A stretch of 64,000 bases of DNA from Ravibacter sp964559125 (lineage in GTDB: Bacteria > Bacteroidota > Bacteroidia > Cytophagales > Spirosomataceae), in the NCBI GenBank assembly GCA_964559125.1, contig CAZLGW010000023.1, positions 1 to 64,000 of the forward strand. The letters are read 5' to 3'. A program made the translations under genes and the position numbers. Shown piece by piece: positions 33,710 through 42,567 of this stretch (position 1 is its first letter; each line of letters opens with the position of its first letter). The notes beneath the pieces are model-generated. The model saw only the letters and a program-made list of their open reading frames with translations. It had not been told where the DNA came from and did not search any database.

Positions 33710-36292
33710 ATGAAATCTACAAAATCAAGTATCAGCCTGCTGATCACGCTACTCATTCTGGGAATACAATCTGTTGCACAGCCGCCCGGAGGAGGCCGGT
33801 CGGGAGGAGGAGGCCGCCCTGGGGGTGGTGGCGACTGGGGAGGCAACAGGGCCAGGCCACAGCAGCAATCATCGGGTATCCCGGGTACGCTCGAATCGAC
33901 AACGCCTAAAGGAAACGGTAAAATCGTGGGAATTGTGAGGGATTCTTCCAATCATTCAGCGGTTGAATTTGCTGCTATTTCTCTTATCGATATCAAAACC
34001 AATAACCCCATAGACGGTACGACGACAGATGAAAAAGGGAAATTTACCCTGACAAAAGTCGCGGAGGGTGAGTTCAAGCTCCTGATCTCTTTCATAGGAT
34101 ATAATACTAAGGAGATTCCAGGTATTAAAATTGATAAAAAGGCGGAGGTTAACCTGGGAACCATCGATCTGGGAAGCAATATTGTTCAGTTGGATGAGGT
34201 TCAGGTTGTCGGGATGGCGGCGCTGGTAGAGGAAAAAGTAGACAGGCTGGTTTACAACGCGGAGAAAGATCTTAGTACACGTGGAGGAGATGCAGCCGAT
34301 GTGATGCGGAACGTACCGATGCTGACTGTTGACCTGGAGGGCAACGTTTCGCTGAGAGGGAGCTCCAACGTGAAGGTGCTGATCAACAACAAGCCTTCGA
34401 CTATTATTGCAGCGAGTATTGCCGACGCGCTGAAGCAGATCCCGGCTGACCTGATCAAATCGGTCGAAGTGATTACCTCTCCCTCGGCCCGTTACGACGC
34501 GGAAGGTACTGCGGGTATTATCAATATCATTACAAAAAGAAGCAAGATTCAGGGGGGGACAATTGATTTTAACACAGGTGTTGGGAACCGGGGGGCCAAT
34601 ATGGGGCTTCGCGGAAACTACCGCAGCGGAAAACTGGGGGTGAACCTCGGTTCGTTCGGACGCTGGAATTATAACATCCCGTTCGAGTCTGCGAATGACC
34701 AGCTTTTCACAAACGGCAACAGGGTCAGTCAGCAATCGGAAGGGAAAAATAGAATGCTGTTTGGGCATCTTAACCTGGGTATGGATTATGACCTCGATGA
34801 AAACACCTACCTGGCAGCAGGTGTAAGGTATGGAGCGAGGAACTTCTGGAACAACCAGACATTGACAACCATGCGAACCCTCGCCGGCGTCCAGGATAAT
34901 ACGCAGCGCCAGGTGAGGGGTAATGACCTGTCGGGTACCTGGGATTTAAACATCGACTATTTCAAGAGCCTGAAAAAGCCGTCGGAAGAACTCAGCCTGA
35001 TGGCGTTGTTCAGCCGGAACAACAGATCAAATGATTTCTTGGCCAAGGTCTATTCTTCTTCAGGGATCTCTAGCGACTGGACCTATTTCAGTGACGATTT
35101 TAACAACAACAACAGCTTTAACCAGGAGTCGACGCTGCAAGCTGATTACCAGACATCGTTTGGCAAGAATCAATTATTTGAAGTAGGAGGAAAGGGAATT
35201 TTCCGGCAGGTAAACAGCGATATAGAATACGGCGGATTGAGCGCTTCCCGGCCGAACAATAACCTTGACTACGACCAGAATGTAGCGGCAGGATACCTTT
35301 CTTACACATTTTCTACCAAAGACAAATGGTCGTTCAAAGCCGGTACGAGGTATGAATACACCAGTATTAATGCCCGACAGGACGAAGGCGGTGTGTTGAA
35401 TATCCCTTCCTACGGGAATCTGGTCCCCAGCCTGAACGTTTCCAAAACATTCGGTAAAAAGCAAGGCCAAACGATCAAAGCATCGTATAACCGTCGCTTG
35501 CAGAGACCCGGAATCCAGTTTTTAAACCCCAACGTAAACACTTCCAACCCTCAGAATATTACGGTTGGGAATCCGAACCTCGATCCCGAGCTTACCGATC
35601 AGGTTGAGGTAGGAACCGGTTTCTTTAAGAATTCGCTTTATGTAAACGTTACCGCGTTTGCCCGGTTTACCAATAATTCGATAGAAAGCATCAGGCGGCC
35701 ACTGGAAGACGGCGTGATTGAAACCAGCTACGGGAATATTGGTGAAAAACGCAACTACGGTCTGAACCTTTACGGAAGTATCACGTTTTTTAAGATCTGG
35801 CAGGTTAGCGGTGGGGTCGACGGATACTATGCAAGCCTGAATAACAATTCCGGGGATGTAAACACCAATAGCAGTAACAGCGGATATGTATTCAGCGGGC
35901 GGTTCCGTACCGGACTTAATCTCAAAAACGGATGGGGCTTCCAGGGCGGGGGATTCATGAGGGGTAAGGAAGTGCAGCTGCAGGGAACTCAAATGGGCTT
36001 CCGGATGTATGACATGGGCGTGAAAAAGGATTTCAAAAATAAGCGGGGTTCTATCGGGTTAGGAATGGAGAACTTCCTGGCGCCCAGATTCAACATGAGG
36101 ACGGTTATGGAAACCCCCGCATTTACACAGGTCAACAACAATTTTATGTATAACAGAGGTATGCGCCTCAATTTCTCCTACAAGCTCGGTAAAATGGAAT
36201 TCGTAGAGCAGAAGAGAAAGAGAGGGAAATCGATCAGCAACGACGACCAGAAATCAGGATCGGCCGGAGCAGTCGACGGCGGAAGCAAGTAA
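33710..36292 (+). CDS. TonB-dependent-receptor-like outer membrane beta-barrel protein
   Basis: About 860 residues from the ATG at 33710, where a good signal peptide begins (LLITLLILGIQSVAQ). A Gly/Pro/Arg-rich segment follows, then a carboxypeptidase-regulatory-like domain (GIVRDSSNHSAVEFAAISL, with DEKGKFTL and LISFIGYNTKEI), a plug domain (GDAADVMRNVPMLTVDLEGN, VKVLINNKPS, VITSPSARYDAEGTAGIINI) and an outer-membrane beta-barrel of the OMP_b-brl_3 type ending at about 835. The short Lys-rich tail is unusual. It transports or binds an unknown ligand. Nearby LytS/LytTR genes are divergent. Confidence 0.9.
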   Translation: MKSTKSSISLLITLLILGIQSVAQPPGGGRSGGGGRPGGGGDWGGNRARPQQQSSGIPGTLESTTPKGNGKIVGIVRDSSNHSAVEFAAISLIDIKTNNPIDGTTTDEKGKFTLTKVAEGEFKLLISFIGYNTKEIPGIKIDKKAEVNLGTIDLGSNIVQLDEVQVVGMAALVEEKVDRLVYNAEKDLSTRGGDAADVMRNVPMLTVDLEGNVSLRGSSNVKVLINNKPSTIIAASIADALKQIPADLIKSVEVITSPSARYDAEGTAGIINIITKRSKIQGGTIDFNTGVGNRGANMGLRGNYRSGKLGVNLGSFGRWNYNIPFESANDQLFTNGNRVSQQSEGKNRMLFGHLNLGMDYDLDENTYLAAGVRYGARNFWNNQTLTTMRTLAGVQDNTQRQVRGNDLSGTWDLNIDYFKSLKKPSEELSLMALFSRNNRSNDFLAKVYSSSGISSDWTYFSDDFNNNNSFNQESTLQADYQTSFGKNQLFEVGGKGIFRQVNSDIEYGGLSASRPNNNLDYDQNVAAGYLSYTFSTKDKWSFKAGTRYEYTSINARQDEGGVLNIPSYGNLVPSLNVSKTFGKKQGQTIKASYNRRLQRPGIQFLNPNVNTSNPQNITVGNPNLDPELTDQVEVGTGFFKNSLYVNVTAFARFTNNSIESIRRPLEDGVIETSYGNIGEKRNYGLNLYGSITFFKIWQVSGGVDGYYASLNNNSGDVNTNSSNSGYVFSGRFRTGLNLKNGWGFQGGGFMRGKEVQLQGTQMGFRMYDMGVKKDFKNKRGSIGLGMENFLAPRFNMRTVMETPAFTQVNNNFMYNRGMRLNFSYKLGKMEFVEQKRKRGKSISNDDQKSGSAGAVDGGSK

Positions 36293-36332
36293 TACTGACA
36301 AGAACTTAAATAGGATGAGTTGTTCATAAAAG

Positions 36333-36360
36333 CTCTCTGCGCTTGCGGAGAGTTTTTATT
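36333..36360 (+). terminator. Intrinsic terminator, probably bidirectional
   Basis: An 8-bp stem (CTCTCTGC with GCGGAGAG, one G-T pair) with a 4-nt loop, then TTTTTATT on the plus strand. It lies 40 nt after the receptor stop and just past the stop of the convergent lipoprotein gene; CTTTT follows it on the minus strand. Confidence 0.8.
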
Positions 36361-36368
36361 TATTTAGG

Positions 36369-37223
36369 CTATTCGGCGGCAATCTTGTTGAAATATTCCA
36401 AGCCTTCCCTTACGTCGGGGAGATTATGAAACCAGTTTGCTTCCTGTTCAATATAAACATAGCCGTCGAAGTTCTGCCTTTTCAGCTCAGAAGCAATCCC
36501 TTTGAAATCAAGCACTCCCTTGCCGATCACCACATATTCCGGGTTCATTTCGCCTGCAACCGACACATCTTTGAGATGGACGCTGATGAGGTTGTTTTCC
36601 AGCGATTTCAGGCACTCAACCGGGTCGAGGCCGCTGCGGGTCCAGTGGCCTACGTCACCACAGGCGCCTATGAAAGGACGTCCTTCCGCAGCTTTCAGTA
36701 CACTGTCGGGATGCCAGTAGTAGCTCTGGCCTATGGCGTGCTGATGAATGGCGGTTTTTATCCCGTAAGCCTTGCCCAGGCTATCCAGCAGATCCCACTC
36801 GTCTGCCCGGGGCTCACTGACAAAAAATTCGAGGCCAACCTTCTTTCCCATTTCGAAATAGTGCTTCCATTGCTCGGGAGTTTTGGCGTCGCCGACATAG
36901 ATAGAGCGCATGGAAAGGCCCTGGTCACTAATCATTTTTTTCAGCTTTTCTATTTCCTCCTCATCAAGCTGCAGCAGGGTTTTGTCTGCAAATTCGCTGC
37001 CGAGTTTATGGAAGGAGAATCCCTCTACATATTTCAGGCCTGCCGAATCTGCTTTTTGTAAGGTCTGGGGAAAAGGAAATTTGTTAAACGAATACAGGGC
37101 AACCCCGGTTTTCCATTGGGCATCGGGCTGCCCGGTATCCTGTGTTTTCTGCTCCGATGAGCCGCAGGAAAGAAGCGTTCCGGCAAAGAAGCCGGCAATG
37201 ACAATACGAAGGTAAATTTTCAT
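36369..37223 (-). CDS. Lipoprotein TIM-barrel sugar isomerase/epimerase-like protein
   Basis: 284 residues. The lipoprotein signal has lipobox GTLLSC with Cys20, so it is anchored to a membrane facing the periplasm. The mature part is an AP-endonuclease 2-like TIM barrel (GLKYVEGFSFHKLG; MRSIYVGDAKTPEQW; GIKTAIHQHAIGQSYYWHP; GACGDVGHWTRSG; SVHLKDVSVAGEMN; VYIEQEANWFHN). The metal-ligand pattern of the family is largely kept. The reaction is unknown; related lipoproteins act on modified sugars in Bacteroidota. It is separated from the sugar-acid locus by a small plus-strand gene. Confidence 0.82.
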   Translation of the reverse strand: MKIYLRIVIAGFFAGTLLSCGSSEQKTQDTGQPDAQWKTGVALYSFNKFPFPQTLQKADSAGLKYVEGFSFHKLGSEFADKTLLQLDEEEIEKLKKMISDQGLSMRSIYVGDAKTPEQWKHYFEMGKKVGLEFFVSEPRADEWDLLDSLGKAYGIKTAIHQHAIGQSYYWHPDSVLKAAEGRPFIGACGDVGHWTRSGLDPVECLKSLENNLISVHLKDVSVAGEMNPEYVVIGKGVLDFKGIASELKRQNFDGYVYIEQEANWFHNLPDVREGLEYFNKIAAE

Positions 37224-37424
37224 AGGTTCGGTAAAAGATGATTTAAGGGATAATGATTCAGAGTTTTCCTAATAGTAAAAGAACCGGAAAAAATCCCTAA
37301 ATACCGAAACTTCAAACATTTATCCAAGCAGAATGCTGCGACCCCGGGAAGAAGTCGCGGATACACGGATGTGTAATTAATTTACATGGTTTGGAAATAT
37401 TCAGAATAGAAGCTGTAATTTTGA

Positions 37425-37607
37425 ATGTTTTTAAATTTCTCCCCCGGCACCATGCAAGATTCTGCCTTGGATTTTGACCTCACGGGTTTTCCTGACGCAA
37501 GCGACTGGATCAGGTCGATTGCGGACTGTGAAGGCTGCCTTTTGAAAAAGTGCTGCAAAGCTTACAAGAAAAAAGGCAAGCGCTGCAAAAAATGCCCCAA
37601 AAAATAG
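37425..37607 (+). CDS. Small Cys/Lys-rich protein
   Basis: 60 residues from ATG 37425, or 51 from ATG 37452 (MQDSALDFDL). The first half is acidic and hydrophobic (FDLTGFPDASDWIRSIADC). The last 27 residues hold six cysteines and many lysines (CEGCLLKKCCKAYKKKGKRC, then KKCPKK), a pattern that could bind zinc or nucleic acid. I recall similar short CCKxYKKKGKxCKxCP proteins in Cytophagales, but know no function. Convergent with the glucarate-dehydratase-like gene. Confidence 0.55.
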   Translation: MFLNFSPGTMQDSALDFDLTGFPDASDWIRSIADCEGCLLKKCCKAYKKKGKRCKKCPKK

Positions 37608-37641
37608 GCAGAAGAGGGGCTTTCGCAGGATTGACAGACTG

Positions 37642-38937
37642 TCACCACCTGACAGGTTTAAACTTCCAGCCAGGCTCTACTTTCTGCATTTCTATTTCAT
37701 CATTACGTTCGGTGAGCCCGCACTTCAGGAAATTTTCATGAAGGGCCTGAAGTGCTTTTCGGTCGAGCGTAACACCAAGTCCCGGGCCGTCAGGTACTGC
37801 TACGGCGCCATCTTCGAATCTTATCCTTCCTCCTTCGATCACTTCTTCCGACTGCCAGGGATAATGGGTATCAAGGGCATAGGTAAGATGAGGGAGGGCA
37901 GCGCCCAGGTGTACCATAGCAGCCAGCGAGATACCCAGATGGCTGTTGGAATGCATAGACAGCGACCGGCCGAATGTTTCGCATATCCCGGCCAGCACCA
38001 TTGATGCCCTCAGTCCTCCCCAGAAATGGTGGTCGCTGAGGATAATATCTTCTGACCCGATCTGTACGCTCGTGACAATCTCAGAGAAAGAAGTAGTACA
38101 CATATTGGTTGCCAGCAGGATCTTCAGTGCTCTTCTTACCTCGGCCATCGCCTCCTGGCTCCTGACCGGATCTTCGAGGTATTCGAGAACCGGTTCGAGT
38201 TCGCGGCCGTACCTGATGGCGGTTTCAACCTTCCAGAGCGCGTTAGGGTCGAAGCGGATAGGTACCTCAGGTGGGAAAGCCCGCCTGAGTGCGAAAAGGG
38301 CATCCACCTCTGCCTGAGGTTCGAAAACACCTCCTTTCAACTTGAGCGATCTGAAGCCGAATTCCTTACACATGGCTTTTGCCTGGTCTACTATCTGTTC
38401 CGGTGTAAGCGCTTCTGCCTGCCGGGCTGCATCCCACCCGGTAGCGTAGGGATCTGATCCGAACTCCAGCTTACCTCCGGCTCCTGCATACTTATAAAAC
38501 AGGTAGGCCGAAAAAGGGACCCGGTCCCTGACCTTTCCGCCCAGCAGGTCGACCACTGGCTTCCCGGTAATTTTCCCCTGGATGTCGAGACAGGCCACCT
38601 CTATCGCGCTGAAAACGTGGACCAGCTTTCGCTGATCCCAGGGAGCCATACCCCGCTGTTCATCCTCGTTTTCCCCGAAATGACTGTTGATCAGCAAACG
38701 GATCGCTCCCAGTTGGAAGGGATCTTTGCCGGTCAGCAGGGAACAGGCTTCTGTAAGTGCTTCGTTTGTCCGGACATTTCCCGGGATTTCGCTGATGCCC
38801 GTTATGCCGTCGTCGGTGATCAGTTCCAGTATGGTACGCAGGGCATAGGGAGCATGGAGGCCGGCAGCGTTGAGAAGCGGGGGATCTGTTACCGCGATAG
38901 GGGTGATGATAAAATCTTTTATTACGGGAGCTTTCAT
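37642..38937 (-). CDS. Glucarate dehydratase-like enolase-superfamily enzyme
   Basis: 431 residues, close to GudD length. Enolase-superfamily active-site parts are all visible: KLKGG (KxK base), RFDPNALW (metal Asp), LEDPVRSQEAM (metal Glu), LLATNMCTT (Asn), LSDHHFWGG (metal Asp) and MHSNSHLGIS (catalytic His). ATNMCTT, HFWGG and HSNSHLGIS are specific to the glucarate dehydratase group. It should dehydrate D-glucarate or a related aldarate to a 5-keto-4-deoxy acid, the substrate of the aldolase encoded at 42564. It is the last gene of the minus-strand sugar-acid locus. The exact stereoisomer used cannot be told from sequence. Confidence 0.88.
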   Translation of the reverse strand: MKAPVIKDFIITPIAVTDPPLLNAAGLHAPYALRTILELITDDGITGISEIPGNVRTNEALTEACSLLTGKDPFQLGAIRLLINSHFGENEDEQRGMAPWDQRKLVHVFSAIEVACLDIQGKITGKPVVDLLGGKVRDRVPFSAYLFYKYAGAGGKLEFGSDPYATGWDAARQAEALTPEQIVDQAKAMCKEFGFRSLKLKGGVFEPQAEVDALFALRRAFPPEVPIRFDPNALWKVETAIRYGRELEPVLEYLEDPVRSQEAMAEVRRALKILLATNMCTTSFSEIVTSVQIGSEDIILSDHHFWGGLRASMVLAGICETFGRSLSMHSNSHLGISLAAMVHLGAALPHLTYALDTHYPWQSEEVIEGGRIRFEDGAVAVPDGPGLGVTLDRKALQALHENFLKCGLTERNDEIEMQKVEPGWKFKPVRW

Positions 38938-38944
38938 AATAAGT

Positions 38945-38991
38945 CCCGATAGCCATCGGGAGAGGCAATGAGTTCCGATAACTATCGGGAA
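38945..38991. repeat. Tandem pair of CCCGATA/TATCGGG hairpins
   Basis: Two short hairpins between the UxuA-like and glucarate-dehydratase-like genes: CCCGAT/ATCGGG at 38945-38960, and CCGATA/TATCGG at 38975-38988. Hairpins of this sequence are, from memory, common intergenic repeats in Bacteroidota. They may tune transcript stability within the operon. Confidence 0.6.
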
Positions 38992-39004
38992 TGATGATTG
39001 AGAT

Positions 39005-40120
39005 TTAACTTACTTCGTCTTTTACCGCCTGGAGCAGCGCTATAATATAACCGTAAGAGAACGAAAACGCCTGCAGCGGCGCAGCTTTGTCTTCGTGCGT
39101 GGGCACGTGGTCAGGCATTACCATCCCGTCGAATCCCACGTCTCTCAGGGCGCGCATCACATGCAGGAAATTCATATCTCCATTGTCGGGATAGACTTCC
39201 TGGAAGTTGTTCCAGCCTCCTTTGATATTTCTCAAATGTACGTTAAATATCTGTTTCCTTTTCCCGACCCACTCGATGATGGGGAAAATATCGTTTTTGG
39301 GATCTTTCAAACCTTCGGCGATGGAGCCGATACAGAAGTTGAATCCGTGCGACGGGCTGTCGTAAAGCTGTGCGAAACGTTTTATTCCCTCGAAAACTTC
39401 GGGACTGTTCCAGCGGGTTATTCCGCGGTAGCCGACGGGAGTAGGAGGGTCTGCGATATGGTTGCCGAGTTTGACTTTATATTCTTCGGCGACCGGCAGG
39501 ACCCTGTCGAGTAAATAGGTGATCCTTTCGAATATTTCGTCTACGGAAACATCGCCGGCAATGGTCTTGGGGTGGTTCTGCTTAAGCGCTTCGTCATAAT
39601 TCCAGGTGCTGTAACGTGCGTTTCCGCGTTTTGGGTCTGTAGTCCTGGAAGTCCGTAAAACCGGCAGGATCGTGGTGTTGTACAGCAGCATTTTCACCCC
39701 TGTCTTCCCCGCGACTTCAATCATCTGCTGAAGGATCTCGATTTCCCGATCGCGCTCGGGGCTTTTCCCCAGCATGATATTCGGGTATGCGACCCTGTCG
39801 ATCCCGGCGGAGGTGAGCGGCCAGTGGTAAGCATCCAGGCTGATGCCGTATTTTTCGCAGGCTTCTCTCTTTCGCAGGGAATCTTCAAGATCCCAGCCTT
39901 TCCCTTCTATCACGTTGGGAGCGCCTCCATCGATGTTATAAACCCCGTGCCTTGCCTTGAACTGCAGGGCTTCTTCGGAAGTGCCGCCCGACTGGCAGCC
40001 TACCTTCATTAAAACGGGCTTGGGTTTGGCAGGGTTGTCTGCTTTGGCGCACGCAACGGGCAGCATGGCAGAGCCTGCAGCTCCCGTGCCCAATAGTTTT
40101 ATAAACTGGCTTCGTTTCAT
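39005..40120 (-). CDS. UxuA-like (mannonate dehydratase family) protein with export signal
   Basis: 371 residues. The N-terminus (KRSQFIKLLGTGAAGSAMLP) looks like an export signal, with a possible lipobox at LPVAC. The rest aligns by eye with mannonate dehydratase UxuA: LPVLRTSRTTDP, NHIADPPTPVGYRGITR (for HPDDPPRP), FNFCIGS (ligand Cys), FNVHLRNIKGG (ligand His), NGDMNFLHVMRAL and MPDHVP. The metal-site Cys, His and Asp positions are kept, so it may be an active dehydratase. UxuA itself is cytoplasmic, so export is unusual. Encoded inside the sugar-acid locus, between GarR and the glucarate-dehydratase-like gene. Confidence 0.78.
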   Translation of the reverse strand: MKRSQFIKLLGTGAAGSAMLPVACAKADNPAKPKPVLMKVGCQSGGTSEEALQFKARHGVYNIDGGAPNVIEGKGWDLEDSLRKREACEKYGISLDAYHWPLTSAGIDRVAYPNIMLGKSPERDREIEILQQMIEVAGKTGVKMLLYNTTILPVLRTSRTTDPKRGNARYSTWNYDEALKQNHPKTIAGDVSVDEIFERITYLLDRVLPVAEEYKVKLGNHIADPPTPVGYRGITRWNSPEVFEGIKRFAQLYDSPSHGFNFCIGSIAEGLKDPKNDIFPIIEWVGKRKQIFNVHLRNIKGGWNNFQEVYPDNGDMNFLHVMRALRDVGFDGMVMPDHVPTHEDKAAPLQAFSFSYGYIIALLQAVKDEVS

Positions 40121-40166
40121 AGGAGTTCAATGTGATATTGGGAGTTCAATTTGACAATTAGACAAT

Positions 40167-41021
40167 TCATACATAGAGGAAAAGGCCGCTGTGGTCGAGA
40201 TCGCCGTCGCCGGCTTCCAGGACCTTTTCCATCTGCCCGGAAACCAGCTTCGCAGCGTGGAGGGAAAGTCCCAGCTCGTCGCCGCTGTCGAGCACAATGC
40301 CCATGTCCTTCTTATGAAGCCTGATCTTAAAGCCGGGTTTGAAATTCCGGTCGATTATCCGCTGACCGTGCAGGTCCAGGATCCGGCTTTGTGCAAATCC
40401 CCCCAGCAACGCTTCTCTCATCCTGGCCAGGTCGACGCCCGATTTTTCAGCCAGCGTGAATGCTTCGGCCACGGCCTCGATCGTAACACCTACGATCAGT
40501 TGGTTGCAGGCTTTGGTAGTCTGACCCGCGCCGGGCCCACCGATGAGGATAATATTTTTCCCCATGGCTTTAAATAATGGAAGAGCCCGTTCGAAAGCCT
40601 CCTGGCTTCCCCCTGCCATGATCGATAGCGAGGCCGATTCGGCACCAACCTGTCCGCCCGATACCGGCGCATCCAGCGCTTCCACACCCCTGGCTTTGGC
40701 CAGGTCGTATATTTCCCGGGATACCGCCGGTGCAATGGTAGACATATCGATAAAAAGCGAACCGGGCTTTAAGGAATCCAGGATATTGTCTTCTCCGGAA
40801 AAGACCGCTTCAACTTCGGGCGAATCAGGCAACATCGTGATCACAATATCGCTTTGGGAGGCCAGCTCGCTACGGGTCTCCGCTATCCGGGCTCCCTGCT
40901 CCCCCACTTCGCCGGCGGCTTTACTGGAACTTAATATGGTCACCCCGAAACCGGCCTTTAAGAGATTGATTGCCATCGGTTTTCCCATAATGCCCAGCCC
41001 TATGAATCCTACTTTTTCCAT
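40167..41021 (-). CDS. garR: 2-hydroxy-3-oxopropionate (tartronate semialdehyde) reductase
   Basis: 284 residues of the beta-hydroxyacid dehydrogenase family. The N-terminal Rossmann motif is VGFIGLGIMGKPMAINLLKA, the substrate loop is DAPVSGGQVGAESASLSIMA, and the catalytic Lys lies in GQTTKACNQLIVG. The family reduces tartronate semialdehyde to glycerate with NAD(P)H. The aldolase gene upstream would make that substrate, which is why I favour GarR over 3-hydroxyisobutyrate dehydrogenase. No glycerate kinase gene is in the window. Confidence 0.85.
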   Translation of the reverse strand: MEKVGFIGLGIMGKPMAINLLKAGFGVTILSSSKAAGEVGEQGARIAETRSELASQSDIVITMLPDSPEVEAVFSGEDNILDSLKPGSLFIDMSTIAPAVSREIYDLAKARGVEALDAPVSGGQVGAESASLSIMAGGSQEAFERALPLFKAMGKNIILIGGPGAGQTTKACNQLIVGVTIEAVAEAFTLAEKSGVDLARMREALLGGFAQSRILDLHGQRIIDRNFKPGFKIRLHKKDMGIVLDSGDELGLSLHAAKLVSGQMEKVLEAGDGDLDHSGLFLYV

Positions 41022-41097
41022 ATTTTAAAATAAGTTGCTAATTATTGAGATAGTTATTTGAAAGTCAGCTTCTTTTGAACAGCCTTTTCACTTTTGT

Positions 41098-42567
41098 CTA
41101 GACCAGAGGGAAAAGCTTTGCAGCGATCATAAGCACGATCAGCCCGACGGTCCCCATCACCACCAGCATAGGGGAGAAGGTTTTCAGCGCTTCTTTTTCG
41201 GTCAGGTTGCTTATCTTGATAATAATCCAGAAGCCGGCATCATTCATCCAGGGGATCAGCTTCGATCCGCATCCTATGGCGAGCCCCAGGTATATGGGAT
41301 GATATTCGAGATTGGCGTTTGTGGCAAGCCCGGAGAGTATCCCCGAAGCGGTGATCAACGCTACAGTGGCCGAGCCCTGGGCGGTCCGGACTACGGCGCT
41401 GATCAGGAATGCCAGGGGAATCAGCGCCATCTGGTAATCCTTTGTCATCTCCCCGATCTTATAGCTGATGCCTGTTTGCTGCAACATGCCCCCGAAAGCG
41501 CCGCCGGCAGCAGTGATCAGGATGATCCCGCCGCCGCTCATCAGGGCGGCCTGTACAAACGAACTAAGGTCTTTATTCCCCCTTTTCTGGTAGAGAAGAA
41601 CCAGCAGCGCTATAATACCCCCGGTGATCAGCGCAATGTTCTTATCCCCGAAGAGCTCTATGAAACTGACGCAGAATTTTTTGAATCCCGATAGCTGCAG
41701 GATGGCGTCTTTGCCCAGCAGGTTATCGACGATGTTGTCGGTGCAGATCATGACGAGCGGGAATACTACAGGCAGCAATGCCATCCAGAGAGGAGGTAGT
41801 TCGGAATCATCGCGGTTGGATAATTTCCTGATGTCTTCCAGTTTAGCATCCAGCGAATCCCTTAGCTCGACAGGCCATTTTTTGTTCACCCTCACAGCGA
41901 AAAAATAGCCCGCCGTAATGGTGACCAGCCCGAGGAGGGTGCCTCCTGCCATCATCATCCCGATCGGGATATTCATTTCCCCTATCAGAAACAGGGGGCC
42001 GGGCGCGGGAGGGACAAAAGAATTGGCCATAGCCGCCCCGCCCGTTATGGCCAGGACGAGCAGCAGGTAATCTCTCCCGGTCCGCATGGTTACCGCTTTT
42101 GCCAGGGGGATCATGAGGAAGATGACGATATCGAAAAATACCGGTATCCCGAGGAAAAAGCTGCTGACCAGGAATGCGATCGGCGCCTTGTCGATACCCA
42201 TCGTATTGAGCATGGATCTTACGATACGTTCGGCGGCTCCGCTTTCCAGCATACTCTTACCGATAATAGCTGCCATGGCGATGAGTATCCCGATTTTGGC
42301 GCAGGTATTGCCGAACTCGGTAGCGATTCTTTCCCCTATTGACCTGGCAGCCAACGCTTCTGCGGCAACCTGAGTGCTTCCTTTGTTCAGGGCAAACTGG
42401 ATAATGGAAGAAGAAGGAGTAAGCAGAGCAACTGTAAACGCAGCGATCAGCAGCGCCAGGAATGGATTGAGCTTGAATGCGATGATCCCTCCTACTACGA
42501 TGACGACTCCTACCAGCAGCAGGAAAAGAGGATCGCTGAAAAATGACGGCAGGCTTGACAGGATCAT
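41098..42567 (-). CDS. GntP-family sugar-acid permease
   Basis: 489 residues with about twelve or more membrane helices. The pattern matches the gluconate:H+ symporter family: FLALLIAAFTVALL near the N-terminus, FGNTCAKIGILIAMAAIIGK, FFLGIPVFFDIVIFLMIPLA, FVPPAPGPLFLIGEM and GSATVALITASGI. It probably carries a hexonate or aldarate across the inner membrane. Its start overlaps the aldolase stop by 4 nt, so the two are translationally coupled, tying transport to the catabolic enzymes. Confidence 0.92.
   Translation of the reverse strand: MILSSLPSFFSDPLFLLLVGVVIVVGGIIAFKLNPFLALLIAAFTVALLTPSSSIIQFALNKGSTQVAAEALAARSIGERIATEFGNTCAKIGILIAMAAIIGKSMLESGAAERIVRSMLNTMGIDKAPIAFLVSSFFLGIPVFFDIVIFLMIPLAKAVTMRTGRDYLLLVLAITGGAAMANSFVPPAPGPLFLIGEMNIPIGMMMAGGTLLGLVTITAGYFFAVRVNKKWPVELRDSLDAKLEDIRKLSNRDDSELPPLWMALLPVVFPLVMICTDNIVDNLLGKDAILQLSGFKKFCVSFIELFGDKNIALITGGIIALLVLLYQKRGNKDLSSFVQAALMSGGGIILITAAGGAFGGMLQQTGISYKIGEMTKDYQMALIPLAFLISAVVRTAQGSATVALITASGILSGLATNANLEYHPIYLGLAIGCGSKLIPWMNDAGFWIIIKISNLTEKEALKTFSPMLVVMGTVGLIVLMIAAKLFPLV

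Noticed and set aside
36369..37223. Lipoprotein TIM barrel as part of the sugar-acid operon
   Set aside because: A plus-strand gene and a 418-bp gap separate it from the operon, so co-transcription is not supported even though the strand agrees.
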